Assembly: GCA_025963485.1 (NCBI GenBank)
Contig: JAOQAO010000104.1
Location: 1 to 41,553, forward strand
Length of the DNA: 41,553 nucleotides
Origin: Bacteroidota bacterium
GTDB lineage: Bacteria > Bacteroidota > Bacteroidia > Chitinophagales > LD1
Direction: 5' to 3'
The position numbers and the translations under genes are program-made. Below, piece after piece: positions 1 through 9,019 of the stretch (its first letter is position 1; every line of letters starts with the position of its first letter). The notes below the pieces were generated by a model. That model made no database searches. It was not told the DNA's origin and saw only the letters and a program-made list of their open reading frames with translations.

Positions 1-1072
1 CTGTGTGAATGGGCAATGATAACACAGAATCGCTTAACCTGATAGAGATCGGGAAGTCAATATCCGAAAATCTCGGAGATGCATATGCTTTCTGCTGGTG
101 CATCGGGCTGGGATAGTATACCATCGACGGTATCCCTTTATCCTCCAGCACCTTGCGCACTGCCGATCTGTCTATGCCTGTGGCGAGGGTCAGTGTATAC
201 TGGTGAAACACATGCGTAGACTTAGGCTCGCGAGCAGGTACTTAAGCATTTTTCAATCCCGCGAACTGCTGGTCATAATAAGCGGCCACCTCCTGGCGTG
301 CAGCGCAGTACTTGTCAAGCTGCTTCAACTTCACGTCCAGTATCGCCGCCTGCATATTATCCAGGCGTGAGTTGCAGCCTATGTCGTCGAATACATATTG
401 GGAGGATTGTCCGTGATTGGCCATTATCTTCAGGCGCTTCGCCAGGGCCTCATCATTGGTAAACATCGCACCTCCGTCGCCATAGCAGCCGAGGTTCTTG
501 GATGGGAAAAACGATGTCGTCCCCGCAGTGCCTATCGTACCTGCACGCTTCTTAGTTCCGTCACTGAAAGTATAATAAGCCCCGATCGCCTGCGCTGCAT
601 CCTCTATCACATATAGGTTATGTTTCTTTGCGATAGCCATGATCGACTCCATATCTGCACACTGTCCGAAGAGATGCACCGGCACGATAGCCTTAGTTTG
701 TGGCGTGATCGCTTTCTCCAGCGCAGCAGGATCGATATTAAATGTATCGGGATCGACCTCCACCAGCACCGGTGTCAGTTTGAGCAGGGCGATCACTTCT
801 GCCGTCGCAGCGTAAGTAAAATCCGCCGTGATCACTTCATCCCCCGGCTGGAGATTCAGCGCCATCATGGCTATCTGCAGGGCATCCGTACCATTGGCAC
901 AGGGCACCACATATTTGACATCGAGGTATTGGGCGAGGTTTTGGGTAAACGAGTCCAGCGCCGGTCCGCCTATGAAACGCCCCGTATCGATAACTGTTTG
1001 TATAGCAACATCTATTTCCGGTTTGATATGTTTATACTGACCTATCAGGTCAACCATTTCTATTTTCTGCAT
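1..1072 (-). pseudogene. DegT/DnrJ/EryC1 (WbpE-like) PLP sugar aminotransferase, interrupted by an in-frame stop and cut by the window edge
   Basis: This would be a PLP-dependent aminotransferase that aminates a 3-keto (or 4-keto) nucleotide sugar for LPS or capsule synthesis. From the ATG at 1072 the first 276 residues read cleanly. They contain CANGTDALQ, the cofactor-binding VIEDAAQA (D158) and SFFPSKNLGCYGDGG, where K192 should be the Schiff-base lysine. The spacing and wording are closest, from memory, to WbpE-type UDP-3-keto-GlcNAcA aminotransferases. A TAA at 242-244 ends the frame. Beyond it the same frame continues for about 80 codons to base 2 with the expected C-terminal signature: THVFHQYTL, then GIPSMVYYPSPMHQ and LSLPIH. 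No frameshift is needed, so this is a single nonsense change or a base error. Without the C-terminal domain the enzyme should be inactive. The 3' end lies outside the window. Confidence 0.82.
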
Positions 1073-1092
1073 CTTGGTTAAAAAAGGGAGTC

Positions 1093-1100
1093 CAAAAATA
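1093..1100 (-). promoter_or_regulatory. candidate -7 element of the aminotransferase gene
   Basis: On the minus strand this reads TATTTTTG, a match to the Bacteroidota -7 consensus TAnnTTTG. It lies 20 bases before the ATG at 1072. No TTG is seen at the usual upstream distance, so the call is tentative. Confidence 0.35.
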
Positions 1101-1132
1101 ATATTTTTACCTTTATCGCCTAAAGTAAAGAT

Positions 1133-1951
1133 ATGTCGCGTATTAAGGCTGGTTTGACGATTTTATTGCTGTCCTGCACCGTTTTAGCATCTTTTGGCCA
1201 GATAGAAAATGCCGAACCCAAGATCGAGGACTCCCCAATCATCAAAAAACGACAAAAGACCATCAATAATGCGGTCCTGATCAATTTCTACTATTCGGCC
1301 CTTTTCCCGGTCGGTGAGCTCAGCAATCGCTTCGGATTCTGTAACAATATCGGCCTCAGTGTCTCCTACAAAATGAACCACAACTGGCTCCTCGGGGTCG
1401 AAGGAGCCTACTTATTCGGTTCTAAGGTCAAAGAGAACCAGATATTGGCGCCAGTGAGCACATCTACGGGGCAGTTTATACAATCGAGTGGGCAGCTGGG
1501 GGATATCGGTCTGGAGTTGAGTGGTTTTGAGCTGGCTATCAGAGCGGGCAAAGTATTTTCTTTGTCCAAAAAACATCCCAACTCCGGTATCATGCTGACC
1601 CTGGCACCTGGTTTTATGCAGCACAAGATATGGATACGCGCAACCAAAGACTCCTATCCGCAGTTCAACACCGACTACAAAACCGGCTACGATCGCCTCA
1701 CTAACGGAGCTATGATTTCAGGTTACCTCGGCTACTTATACCTGGAGCGCAAAAAGTTCCTGAGTTTCTATGGCGGTGTCGAGTATACTGTCGGCTTTAC
1801 GCAAAATCGCCGCGCCTGGAATTTCTTTGACCAATCCGGCAATCCCGGCGGACCGGATACGCATCAGCGCATCGATATGATGATCGGTATCAAGGTGGGC
1901 TGGGTCATCCCTATATTTATCAATAAAGATAACGAGCAATATACCCGCTAA
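1133..1951 (+). CDS. predicted outer-membrane beta-barrel protein
   Basis: This 272-residue protein has a Sec signal peptide (about residues 1-22, ending ASFGQ). The rest alternates short polar turns with aromatic and glycine-rich strands, for example GYLGYLYLERKKFLSFYGG and GIKVGWVIPIFI near the end. That pattern fits the small outer-membrane barrel proteins (OMP_b-brl-like) common in Bacteroidota. No catalytic motif is visible and I do not know a specific function. It starts about 60 bases from the divergent aminotransferase start, and waaA begins 17 bases after its stop, so the two are probably transcribed together. The word TACCTTTA at 1109-1116 resembles a -7 element with one mismatch. 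Confidence 0.7.
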   Translation: MSRIKAGLTILLLSCTVLASFGQIENAEPKIEDSPIIKKRQKTINNAVLINFYYSALFPVGELSNRFGFCNNIGLSVSYKMNHNWLLGVEGAYLFGSKVKENQILAPVSTSTGQFIQSSGQLGDIGLELSGFELAIRAGKVFSLSKKHPNSGIMLTLAPGFMQHKIWIRATKDSYPQFNTDYKTGYDRLTNGAMISGYLGYLYLERKKFLSFYGGVEYTVGFTQNRRAWNFFDQSGNPGGPDTHQRIDMMIGIKVGWVIPIFINKDNEQYTR

Positions 1952-1968
1952 ACAAGAATCAAACCCTA

Positions 1969-3240
1969 GTGCCGACCGTCCAGGTTTTTATTTATGATGT
2001 TTGTATCCAGCTATACCGGCTTGGGATCTTTATTGCTTCCCCTTTTTCATCCAAAGCCAAGCGGTGGTTGCTGGGACGGGATAAGCTATTCCCGCGCCTG
2101 GGCAAGAACATAACCAGTATCCACGGCAAAAAGATATGGATACACTGCGCCTCCCTGGGAGAGTTTGAGCAGGCGAGGCCCCTGATCGAAAAACTCAAGC
2201 AGCTCAATCCGGAGCATAAGATCATACTTACTTTTTTTTCGCCATCGGGATACGATGTCCGGAAATATTTCGATCTGGCAGACTATGTGTCATACCTGCC
2301 ACTGGATACAGCTGAGAATGCCCGGAAGTTTATCGGAATGATGAAGCCATCCATTGTGATATGGGTCAAGTATGAATACTGGTATCATTTCCTCAATCAT
2401 CTGCAAGTCAAGAATATTCCCGTCGTCCTTATCTCAGCGATCATACGGGAGGAGCATGTATTCTTCAAATGGTATGGTGCGCTGCATCGCAGGATGCTTG
2501 GTTTTTTCACGCACATATTTGTTCAAAATGAAGAATCAAAGAAGCTTCTCCAGTCTATCAATATAGCGTCCGAGGTATGTCCCGATACCCGGTTTGACAG
2601 GGTCGTGGATATTACACAGCAGCGGAAGCAATATGATAATATTGCAAAATTCAAGGGTGATAAAAAGCTCTTCATAGCAGGCAGTACCTGGGCCAAAGAC
2701 AATAAGCTCATATGCCGGCTGATCAATAATGACCCGTTTGCAAAGAACTTCAAATACATCATCGCTCCGCATAATGTAACCGAGGGAAACATCAATTACC
2801 TGACAGATACGATCAACTGGCGGTCCGGCCTGTTCTCTAGGATTACCACGCAAAATGCGGATGAGATCGATGTCATGATCGTCGATGGTATCGGAGCGCT
2901 ATCGTCACTCTATTATTATGCCGACATCGCTTATGTGGGAGGAGGATTTGGCGCCAGTGTACACAATATCCTCGAACCTGCGGTCTATGGCATGCCCGTC
3001 ATCTTTGGTCCCAATCACCTCAAATCTGCTGAAGCGGTAGAAATGCTCAGTCATAAAGACTGGCATGCAGCATACAGCATCTCTGGCTATAAAGAGCTGT
3101 ATAGTACCATTGCATCTCTGCTCGATAACGAAGAAGCTGCGCTAAAAACCGGATCGCAACGGTCAAAGGAATATGTACTGGCCCATACCGGTGGCACTGA
3201 CCAGATATACTCCTGGCTGAAGGATAAGAAGCTTATATAG
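1969..3240 (+). CDS. waaA: 3-deoxy-D-manno-octulosonic acid (Kdo) transferase
   Basis: WaaA (KdtA, glycosyltransferase family GT30) moves Kdo from CMP-Kdo to lipid IVA at the cytoplasmic face of the inner membrane, starting the LPS core. At 423 residues it has the usual length. The N-terminal hydrophobic stretch (LYRLGIFIAS) and KAKRWLLGR match the family start. HCASLGEFEQARPL holds the conserved SLGE with the likely catalytic base E65. The C-terminal domain has YVGGGFGASVHNILEPAVYG and VIFGPNHLKSAEA, which form the CMP-Kdo site. The start is GTG. The nearby ATGs are out of frame, and the residues after GTG already match the family, so GTG is the best choice. It follows a barrel gene by 17 bases and ends in a palindromic repeat that may stop transcription. 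Confidence 0.93.
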   Translation: MPTVQVFIYDVCIQLYRLGIFIASPFSSKAKRWLLGRDKLFPRLGKNITSIHGKKIWIHCASLGEFEQARPLIEKLKQLNPEHKIILTFFSPSGYDVRKYFDLADYVSYLPLDTAENARKFIGMMKPSIVIWVKYEYWYHFLNHLQVKNIPVVLISAIIREEHVFFKWYGALHRRMLGFFTHIFVQNEESKKLLQSINIASEVCPDTRFDRVVDITQQRKQYDNIAKFKGDKKLFIAGSTWAKDNKLICRLINNDPFAKNFKYIIAPHNVTEGNINYLTDTINWRSGLFSRITTQNADEIDVMIVDGIGALSSLYYYADIAYVGGGFGASVHNILEPAVYGMPVIFGPNHLKSAEAVEMLSHKDWHAAYSISGYKELYSTIASLLDNEEAALKTGSQRSKEYVLAHTGGTDQIYSWLKDKKLI

Positions 3241-3380
3241 CAGCCCCAAACCCCGAAGGGGGCTTTTAATAATTACATCCTTTCCATGAACCGTTAATGG
3301 AGAATTGTATGAGTCGTAGAAATGAATTTAGCTTGAATTGGCAAGGCTGTTAAAGCCCCCTTCGGGGGTTTGGGGGCTGC
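3240..3380. repeat. pair of inverted 30-base CCCC/GGGG repeats enclosing 80 bases
   Basis: The left arm (3240-3269) begins at the last base of the waaA stop codon and reads GCAGCCCCAAACCCC, then GAAGGGGGCTTTTAA. The right arm (3350-3380) is the reverse complement of the same word with only single-base indels. Each arm is itself palindromic, and the left arm followed by TTTTAATAA could act as a waaA terminator. Related copies are at 21356 and 18831. The 80 bases between the arms show no gene. The element is either a short MITE-like unit or two inserted copies of one intergenic repeat. Confidence 0.75.
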
Positions 3381-3434
3381 TATTTCCTGACAATCTCCTG
3401 ACAATTGTTTTTATGGAATAGCTGTTGATCGCGC

Positions 3435-4292
3435 ATGATGCTATCAAATCATACCATTATGCAAAACAACATCAATTATGCCACGCTGTCCATGAATGAC
3501 ATTATTTTTCAGGGCCGCAATAAAGAATACGGAGCCTACGAACTCCGTGAATCATACAACCGCAGGATCAAACACGCCATGCTCGGTACATTATTTATAA
3601 CTGCCTTCGCCTGCAGCTATCAGACGATCGCATCGCTCTACCATCCAGTCAAATCGGTCGAAGAACCTATCGTGCAAGTCGAACTCAGCAAACAGGTGGA
3701 AATCACAACACCCAAAACGTTAGATCCGCCTAAACCGAAACCTCTTCAGGCACCTAAAGGAACCCCTGATCCACCTATGACCACCGCTGCTGCTATATTG
3801 GTACCGACCGATAACAATAAGCCATCAGACAGCATACCTACCAATGACCAGCTCGCACATAGCGCTATCGGAGAGCACAATACTCCCGGTACTACTCCGG
3901 GCACCACAGTAGGCATACCCGCTGGCAGCATAGTGGCATCCGTCTCAACCACTGCTGTACTTCCGGCGTTCCAGACAGTAAATGTCGCAGAGGAAATGCC
4001 CGAGTACCCCGGAGGCGAGCAGGCGATGATGGCCTTCCTCGGCAATACACTTCAATACCCCGAGATGGACAAAGACCTTGGCATTCAGGGTAAGGTCATG
4101 GTAGGCTTCACAGTAGATGAAAACGGGAAGCCTACGGATATGAAGATACTCAAAGGCATCAGCCGGTCCATTGATGAGGAGTCCCTCCGCGTCGTAGGCA
4201 AACTAAAAAACTTCAAACCGGGTATGCAGAGCGGCCACAGGGTGAGAGTGCGTATGATACTCCCCATCAGCTACAAGATCAAAGGCGATTAG
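3435..4292 (+). CDS. tonB: TonB-family energy transducer
   Basis: This protein couples the inner-membrane proton gradient (through ExbB/ExbD) to TonB-dependent outer-membrane receptors. Its architecture is the standard Bacteroidota one. A cytoplasmic N-terminus carries NKEYGAYELRESYNRR (about residues 30-45), followed by one membrane helix (about 50-68). Next comes a proline-rich linker that crosses the periplasm (about 90-165), and then a TonB C-terminal domain (about 190-285) with EYPGGEQAMMAFL, GKVMVGFTVDENGKP and SLRVVGKLKNFKPG. Residue 9 (base 3459) is an alternative ATG, and MQNNINYATLSMND is a typical family start, so the true protein may be 277 residues. There is no ExbB/ExbD gene nearby, so the partner is encoded elsewhere. 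Confidence 0.88.
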   Translation: MMLSNHTIMQNNINYATLSMNDIIFQGRNKEYGAYELRESYNRRIKHAMLGTLFITAFACSYQTIASLYHPVKSVEEPIVQVELSKQVEITTPKTLDPPKPKPLQAPKGTPDPPMTTAAAILVPTDNNKPSDSIPTNDQLAHSAIGEHNTPGTTPGTTVGIPAGSIVASVSTTAVLPAFQTVNVAEEMPEYPGGEQAMMAFLGNTLQYPEMDKDLGIQGKVMVGFTVDENGKPTDMKILKGISRSIDEESLRVVGKLKNFKPGMQSGHRVRVRMILPISYKIKGD

Positions 4293-4430
4293 TATCTTTT
4301 TCTCAGAAAGGTGGGACCAGGGTATTGACCGAATATCGCCTGTATCCCACCTATTTTTTTGTTTGCAGCAAAACCTCTTTGCCTTAAAATAAGTATATAT
4401 GCTGATCGTCCTAAAACTATACGATAGCAT

Positions 4431-5027
4431 ATGAAAAGACTTTTGGCTTCGCTTATCCTCCTCACCCTCATATCCTCCTCACCGGCACAAGCACAGAAAA
4501 TGGCTTTTGCGCTGTATGTATTCGGCGACAGTGTAGGTCACTCTGACATATCCAAGGCCCATGACGCAGATGGCAATGACAGGTACCTGCTGGATACTTA
4601 TGTCAAGGCAAAGATACTGTGGATCACACGTGAGAATCACACACATTATGAGTCCGTATTTAAAAACGGCAAGCTCATCAGTGCGACCTACTACGAGATC
4701 AACAACGGCAAGAAAGATAAATGGAGCATCATCACCTTTGATGGCAAAGTGTATTCCGTAGATTCTTATCACGGCAAAAAAACTTTCACTGAAGCGCCTA
4801 CCCACTCTATCGGGAGTATGTATTGCGACGGATATTCCGCTACCAGGAAGCGTTTTTTCTATGAGCCGGAAGCTGACTTCAGCCAGCTAACTTTCCCCGA
4901 GGCCAATACCATCGAGTTTAAAAGCTCGGATGGCAACAGGAACGTCTACCATTTCCGCGGAGGCCAGATATCCGACGTAGAGTGCCACACTACATTGGCG
5001 ACCATCCACATAAAAAGGATTAAATAA
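4431..5027 (+). CDS. secreted protein of unknown function (DUF6134-like)
   Basis: This 198-residue protein has a clear signal peptide (MKRLLASLILLTLISS, cleavage after AQAQ, about residue 21). The mature part is a single small domain rich in beta strands: LYVFGDSVGHSDISK, then AKILWITRENHTHYESVFKN, SATYYEINNGKKDKW, and a closing RNVYHFRGGQ...HIKRI. From memory this resembles a family of about 200-residue periplasmic proteins in Bacteroidota (DUF6134). No catalytic residues stand out and the function is unknown. It lies alone between tonB and porE, about 140 bases from tonB and with a separate promoter before porE. Confidence 0.65.
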   Translation: MKRLLASLILLTLISSSPAQAQKMAFALYVFGDSVGHSDISKAHDADGNDRYLLDTYVKAKILWITRENHTHYESVFKNGKLISATYYEINNGKKDKWSIITFDGKVYSVDSYHGKKTFTEAPTHSIGSMYCDGYSATRKRFFYEPEADFSQLTFPEANTIEFKSSDGNRNVYHFRGGQISDVECHTTLATIHIKRIK

Positions 5028-5062
5028 TCCCCCCACCCATTTTATACCTCGGCTTTAGTTGA

Positions 5063-5070
5063 TATATTTG
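5063..5070 (+). promoter_or_regulatory. Bacteroidota -7 element for porE
   Basis: TATATTTG is a full match to TAnnTTTG and lies 19 bases before the porE ATG, which gives a short leader. The -33 region is only T-rich (TTTTA near 5040), so the -33 match is weak. Confidence 0.55.
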
Positions 5071-5089
5071 ATAGAGTACAATACAAAGC

Positions 5090-7156
5090 ATGCGCCTGCG
5101 TCCCGTCACATCTGTCATCATTTCCTTAGCCCTCTTACTGGCTGGGTGCAAAGCCCCCCAAATGGCCCTGGATGGTCAGACCGCATATAACCTGAAAGAG
5201 TATACCGTCTCTACCGAATTACTTCAAAAGGAATTTTCTGCCGAAAAGGACCCCCAAAAGAAAAAAGAGAAAGCCTGGGAGATAGCCGAATCTTATCGCC
5301 ATTACAATAATATCACTGCCGCCTCGGAGTGGTATAAAAAAGGCGCCGACCTCGGTGACGTGCAGGCACTCTACAAACTCGGCAAGATGCAGATGATGAA
5401 TGAGCAGTATGAAGAGGCCAATAAGACCTTTGACAAATACTCGGGTATCGACAATACCAGCCATGCACTCGGCATCCGGGAGCAAAGAAATATAAAAAAC
5501 GCCCTCGACTGGAAAAAAGAGATAGGACGGACACAAGTCACCAATCTCTCCAGTATCAATACACCCCAGAGCGATTTTTGCCCTATACTCTACAAAGGCA
5601 GGCTGGTCTTCTCTTCATCGCGCGACGATGCTACCGGCGATATGAAAAATATATGGACCGGCGAAAAGTCTGCCGACATCTACATATCTGACCTCACCGC
5701 CGGCGCCAAAGCCGATAAATTCAGCCCCGCTATAGATAGCAAGGACTATGAAGGCACCTGCACTTTCAGCAAGGATGGCAACGAAATGTACTTCACCCGC
5801 TGCGGAGTATTCGACAACGATGACAACAAGAATAAACCTACGGCCAATGCTTTCTGCCACATATACTACAGCCGGTTCAATAATGGCGCATGGTCCGATC
5901 CCGAGAATATCAAACTCTTTGCCGATACTATCAATGTAGGGCATCCCGCTCTGTCCAAAGACGGCAAGATACTTTTCGTATCCTCAGATATCAAGGCAGG
6001 CTTTGGTGGCAAGGACCTCTACTACTTTACCAAGACTGACAGCGGCTGGTCAGGTGCCAGCAACGCCGGCTCCGCGATCAATACCTCGGGCGATGAGATG
6101 TTCCCATGGCTCGATGATCGCAATAATCTCTACTTCGCATCCGACGGTCTGCCCGGTATGGGTGGCCTCGATATATTCAAGGCGGTCAAAGGCAAGACCG
6201 TGTGGAAAGAAGCGACCAACCTCCGCTCTCCTATCAACTCCGGCGGCGATGACTATGGCCTCATAGTAGACAAATACAAACCTCATGACGTCAATGACTC
6301 GGTCCTGTTCTCCGGCTATCTCACATCCACTCGTCCGGGTGGCAAAGGTGAAGATGATATTTATCGCTTTGAGGAGAAGTGGCTGAACTTCTTCACACTG
6401 AAAGGCAAGACACTCGCAAAAAAATATGAGGACCCCGAGAACCCGGATAGCAAGATGACTGGTATATTCCCGCTGCCTGGTGTACGTGTGGAGCTCAAAG
6501 ATCCGCGCACAGACAGCGTGATAGGTTCCGTTCTCTCGGACAAGGGCGGCAACTACACATTCAAGCTTGAATCAGAAACTGACTATAAGGTGACCGGCAG
6601 CAAGTATGACTATTTCAACAAAAATGAAATGGTCACTACCAAAGGCAAGCGCAGCCAGGACTCTATGAATATCATAATCCGTCAGGACATAGAGCTGGAA
6701 AAGATATTCAAGCAAAAGATGATCGTCATACCAAACATCTACTATGACTATGATAAAGCCAGCCTCCGCCCTGAGTCTAAGGTGATACTCGATTCAGTAT
6801 TGAGCTTCTTTAAGGATAATAAAGACCTCGTCATCGAAATAGGCTCGCATACTGACTCACGCGGTAGTGATGCGTACAACCTCAAACTATCCCAGGCCCG
6901 TGCGCAATCGGTCGTAGACTATCTCGTAGAGAAAGGTATAGCCCGCGAGCGTCTCATCGCCACCGGCTACGGCGAGACCAAACTGGTCAACAAATGCGCC
7001 AACGGCGTAGAATGTACCGAAGAAGAACATGTCCGCAACCGCCGCACCACCTTCCGCATAGCAGGCTCGCACCAGCAGATAGAGTCTGTAGAACCCGCAG
7101 ATGTTCCCGTAGAGAGCGAGCCGGATACTGTGCCGCCAGGGCCGGAGAAGAAGTAA
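5090..7156 (+). CDS. porE: PorE-like OmpA-family lipoprotein (TPR, WD40-like, CRD, OmpA), type IX secretion system component
   Basis: PorE is an outer-membrane-anchored periplasmic lipoprotein that binds peptidoglycan and helps hold the type IX secretion machine. This 688-residue protein has the diagnostic domain order. A lipoprotein signal ends in LLLAGC (lipidated C20). TPR-like helices follow at about 30-140. A PD40/WD40-like propeller spans about 165-430, with repeats such as LVFSSSRDD and LYFASDGLPGMGGLDIF. A carboxypeptidase-regulatory-like fold lies at about 445-535 (LPGVRVELKDP...GNYTFKLES). An OmpA C-terminal domain spans about 545-655, with DYDKASLRPES and the peptidoglycan-binding GSHTDSRGSDAYN. 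Length and order match PG1058/PorE of Porphyromonas. PorE-like paralogues exist in Bacteroidota, so identity with the core T9SS subunit is likely but not certain. The surrounding T9SS cargo genes support the call. Confidence 0.8.
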   Translation: MRLRPVTSVIISLALLLAGCKAPQMALDGQTAYNLKEYTVSTELLQKEFSAEKDPQKKKEKAWEIAESYRHYNNITAASEWYKKGADLGDVQALYKLGKMQMMNEQYEEANKTFDKYSGIDNTSHALGIREQRNIKNALDWKKEIGRTQVTNLSSINTPQSDFCPILYKGRLVFSSSRDDATGDMKNIWTGEKSADIYISDLTAGAKADKFSPAIDSKDYEGTCTFSKDGNEMYFTRCGVFDNDDNKNKPTANAFCHIYYSRFNNGAWSDPENIKLFADTINVGHPALSKDGKILFVSSDIKAGFGGKDLYYFTKTDSGWSGASNAGSAINTSGDEMFPWLDDRNNLYFASDGLPGMGGLDIFKAVKGKTVWKEATNLRSPINSGGDDYGLIVDKYKPHDVNDSVLFSGYLTSTRPGGKGEDDIYRFEEKWLNFFTLKGKTLAKKYEDPENPDSKMTGIFPLPGVRVELKDPRTDSVIGSVLSDKGGNYTFKLESETDYKVTGSKYDYFNKNEMVTTKGKRSQDSMNIIIRQDIELEKIFKQKMIVIPNIYYDYDKASLRPESKVILDSVLSFFKDNKDLVIEIGSHTDSRGSDAYNLKLSQARAQSVVDYLVEKGIARERLIATGYGETKLVNKCANGVECTEEEHVRNRRTTFRIAGSHQQIESVEPADVPVESEPDTVPPGPEKK

Positions 7157-7164
7157 CTCCGAAT

Positions 7165-8955
7165 TTATTGAATCACAAACGACTTTGTAGTATTATTCAC
7201 TTTGATCAGATATTGACCTGCCGTGAGATTAGACAGGTCCAATTGAGTTTCAGCAGAATCTATGGATGTATTATAAACCTGTTTCCCATCAGCATCAAAT
7301 ATTTCCAAAACCGTACTTGAGTATATACCATTCACCGACAACCGGATGCCTTCTCTCAGAGGGTTTGGGTAACATGAGAAATTTTCATTTCCCGTTAGCA
7401 AAGGAACACTTGCTATAATGATCTGCACAGGAACGGATATGTCACTACATCCATTAGTGTCTGTTATTATTACATAATATTGAGCAGACCTCATAGCGAC
7501 ATATACTGCGCTTGTATCTGCAGAGAGCAGAACTCCATTCATGTACCAGCTATAATCTCCACCACCAGATGCAGTAATAGTATCCCCAATAGCTATAGCA
7601 GAAGCCAGCGGCGCCTGATGAACCACGAGCGATACTGTATCGGAGTGAACATTGCAGCCACTTATATTGGTAAGCGCAACAGAATAAAGTCCCGCTTGAT
7701 TTGTGTTAATACACTGTACATTGCTGTTATTGTTCCATACATAATCAGTAAAACCCGCAGGCGCACATATCTCAGCAGAATCATTGCTGCAGAACGTCAT
7801 CTGATTATTGCTGAAGTGAGGATTCACCCCGCTTTGATTGTATAAAATGATCAATCCATTACTTTCACCAGCTATCACTACATCATTATAGCCGTCACTA
7901 TTGATATCACCTATGGCCATGCCCTGTGGCGCGCTGCTCGTATTGTATGGCAGGAAAAAAGTAACAGTCGTATCCTGGCTGACCACAGATAGCGTATTCC
8001 ATCCATTATGTACTATTACATATTCATCTCCAGGCTTACAATTCATCTGGGCAGCCGCCACTACCTGAGGTATGTCTGTGGTAGGCACTATTTGATCGGG
8101 AGCAGCATGCAGACTATCGTAGAAGGATATCCCGCAATCCGGCATGTTTCCTCCCCATACTAGTCCTAGCTCGTTATATCCATCATTTTGCCTGTCACCG
8201 ACAGCTATACTTTTTGCGCTGGGTAAAAAACTGCCTCCGGAATTAGTTATGATGATCGAATCAACAATAGTTCTGCCATTATTGAATTTATAAATCTCAA
8301 CAGGAGCAGCAAATCCCTGGCCTCGCATATAGATCAGCGATGAGATACTATCGCGTCCTATTTTAGCGATTAGTATCTGGTCATAACCTGCATTGACAGT
8401 AGTATAGGTCTGCTGGGTAAACTGAAATGCAGTGGCCCCTCCCCACATTACCCTGATGTAATTGGAATTCCAATGACTCACAGCTATATCCATATATCCA
8501 TCATTATCCAGGTCACCTATAGAGATCCCATCTACCCCATGACCGGAGGTGATAGAGAATTGTTTTTGAAATGAACCGTTTCCAAGAGACTTGAAAATTC
8601 TCACCGTATCATTAAAGCCGATTACCACATCACTCAGGCCATCTCCATCAAAATCGTATGCATCGATCCCCATACCTGCACTTCCCCCATTATTATTGGT
8701 GAAATGCGTAATAACAGGTGTACCGAGGCCGCCTAGACTATCCTGGAGAAAAGCGAAGAACGTACCATCGGAGGAGGGGCTAAAATACCAGCCATTAACT
8801 ATTATCACATCATTGCGGCCATCACCATTGATATCAGCGATTTTTGCCAGATTGGCCCATGCGCCTGCGTATGTAGTTTCATACGGCGCCAGCATGGTTT
8901 GAGCATGAAGCTGCCCCACTGAGCATATCAATAAAAGGGAAAATAATCTTTTCAT
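7165..8955 (-). CDS. FG-GAP/VCBS repeat protein with T9SS sorting domain
   Basis: This 596-residue exported protein has a signal peptide at 1-18 (LLLICSVGQLHAQ). Residues from about 25 to 375 carry FG-GAP-type beta-propeller blades with calcium-loop motifs: DINGDGRNDVIIVNG, DFDGDGLSDVVIG, DLDNDGYMDIAVS, and later DINSDGYNDVVIAG. An Ig-like region of about 150 residues follows (VSLVVHQAPLAS, then ITDTNGCSDISVPVQI). The protein ends in a type A sorting domain (FSCYPNPLREGIRLSV, AGQYLIKVNNTTKSFVIQ). Such proteins are moved to the cell surface or medium by the T9SS; the ligand is unknown. The gene converges on porE with only 8 bases between the stop codons, and no terminator hairpin fits there. 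Confidence 0.85.
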   Translation of the reverse strand: MKRLFSLLLICSVGQLHAQTMLAPYETTYAGAWANLAKIADINGDGRNDVIIVNGWYFSPSSDGTFFAFLQDSLGGLGTPVITHFTNNNGGSAGMGIDAYDFDGDGLSDVVIGFNDTVRIFKSLGNGSFQKQFSITSGHGVDGISIGDLDNDGYMDIAVSHWNSNYIRVMWGGATAFQFTQQTYTTVNAGYDQILIAKIGRDSISSLIYMRGQGFAAPVEIYKFNNGRTIVDSIIITNSGGSFLPSAKSIAVGDRQNDGYNELGLVWGGNMPDCGISFYDSLHAAPDQIVPTTDIPQVVAAAQMNCKPGDEYVIVHNGWNTLSVVSQDTTVTFFLPYNTSSAPQGMAIGDINSDGYNDVVIAGESNGLIILYNQSGVNPHFSNNQMTFCSNDSAEICAPAGFTDYVWNNNSNVQCINTNQAGLYSVALTNISGCNVHSDTVSLVVHQAPLASAIAIGDTITASGGGDYSWYMNGVLLSADTSAVYVAMRSAQYYVIITDTNGCSDISVPVQIIIASVPLLTGNENFSCYPNPLREGIRLSVNGIYSSTVLEIFDADGKQVYNTSIDSAETQLDLSNLTAGQYLIKVNNTTKSFVIQ

Positions 8956-9019
8956 ATTAGTAAGGAGAAGAAGTCTATTCTAAAATAATTTCCAAAAAAG
9001 GGAACACCCTCTGAAAGTT

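Noticed and set aside
242-244. Possible programmed readthrough or recoding at the in-frame TAA
   Set aside because: No flanking recoding signal is visible, and a simple nonsense mutation or base error explains it better.
3240-3380. Insertion sequence at the inverted repeats
   Set aside because: There is no transposase frame in the 80 bases between the arms and no target-site duplication that I can see.
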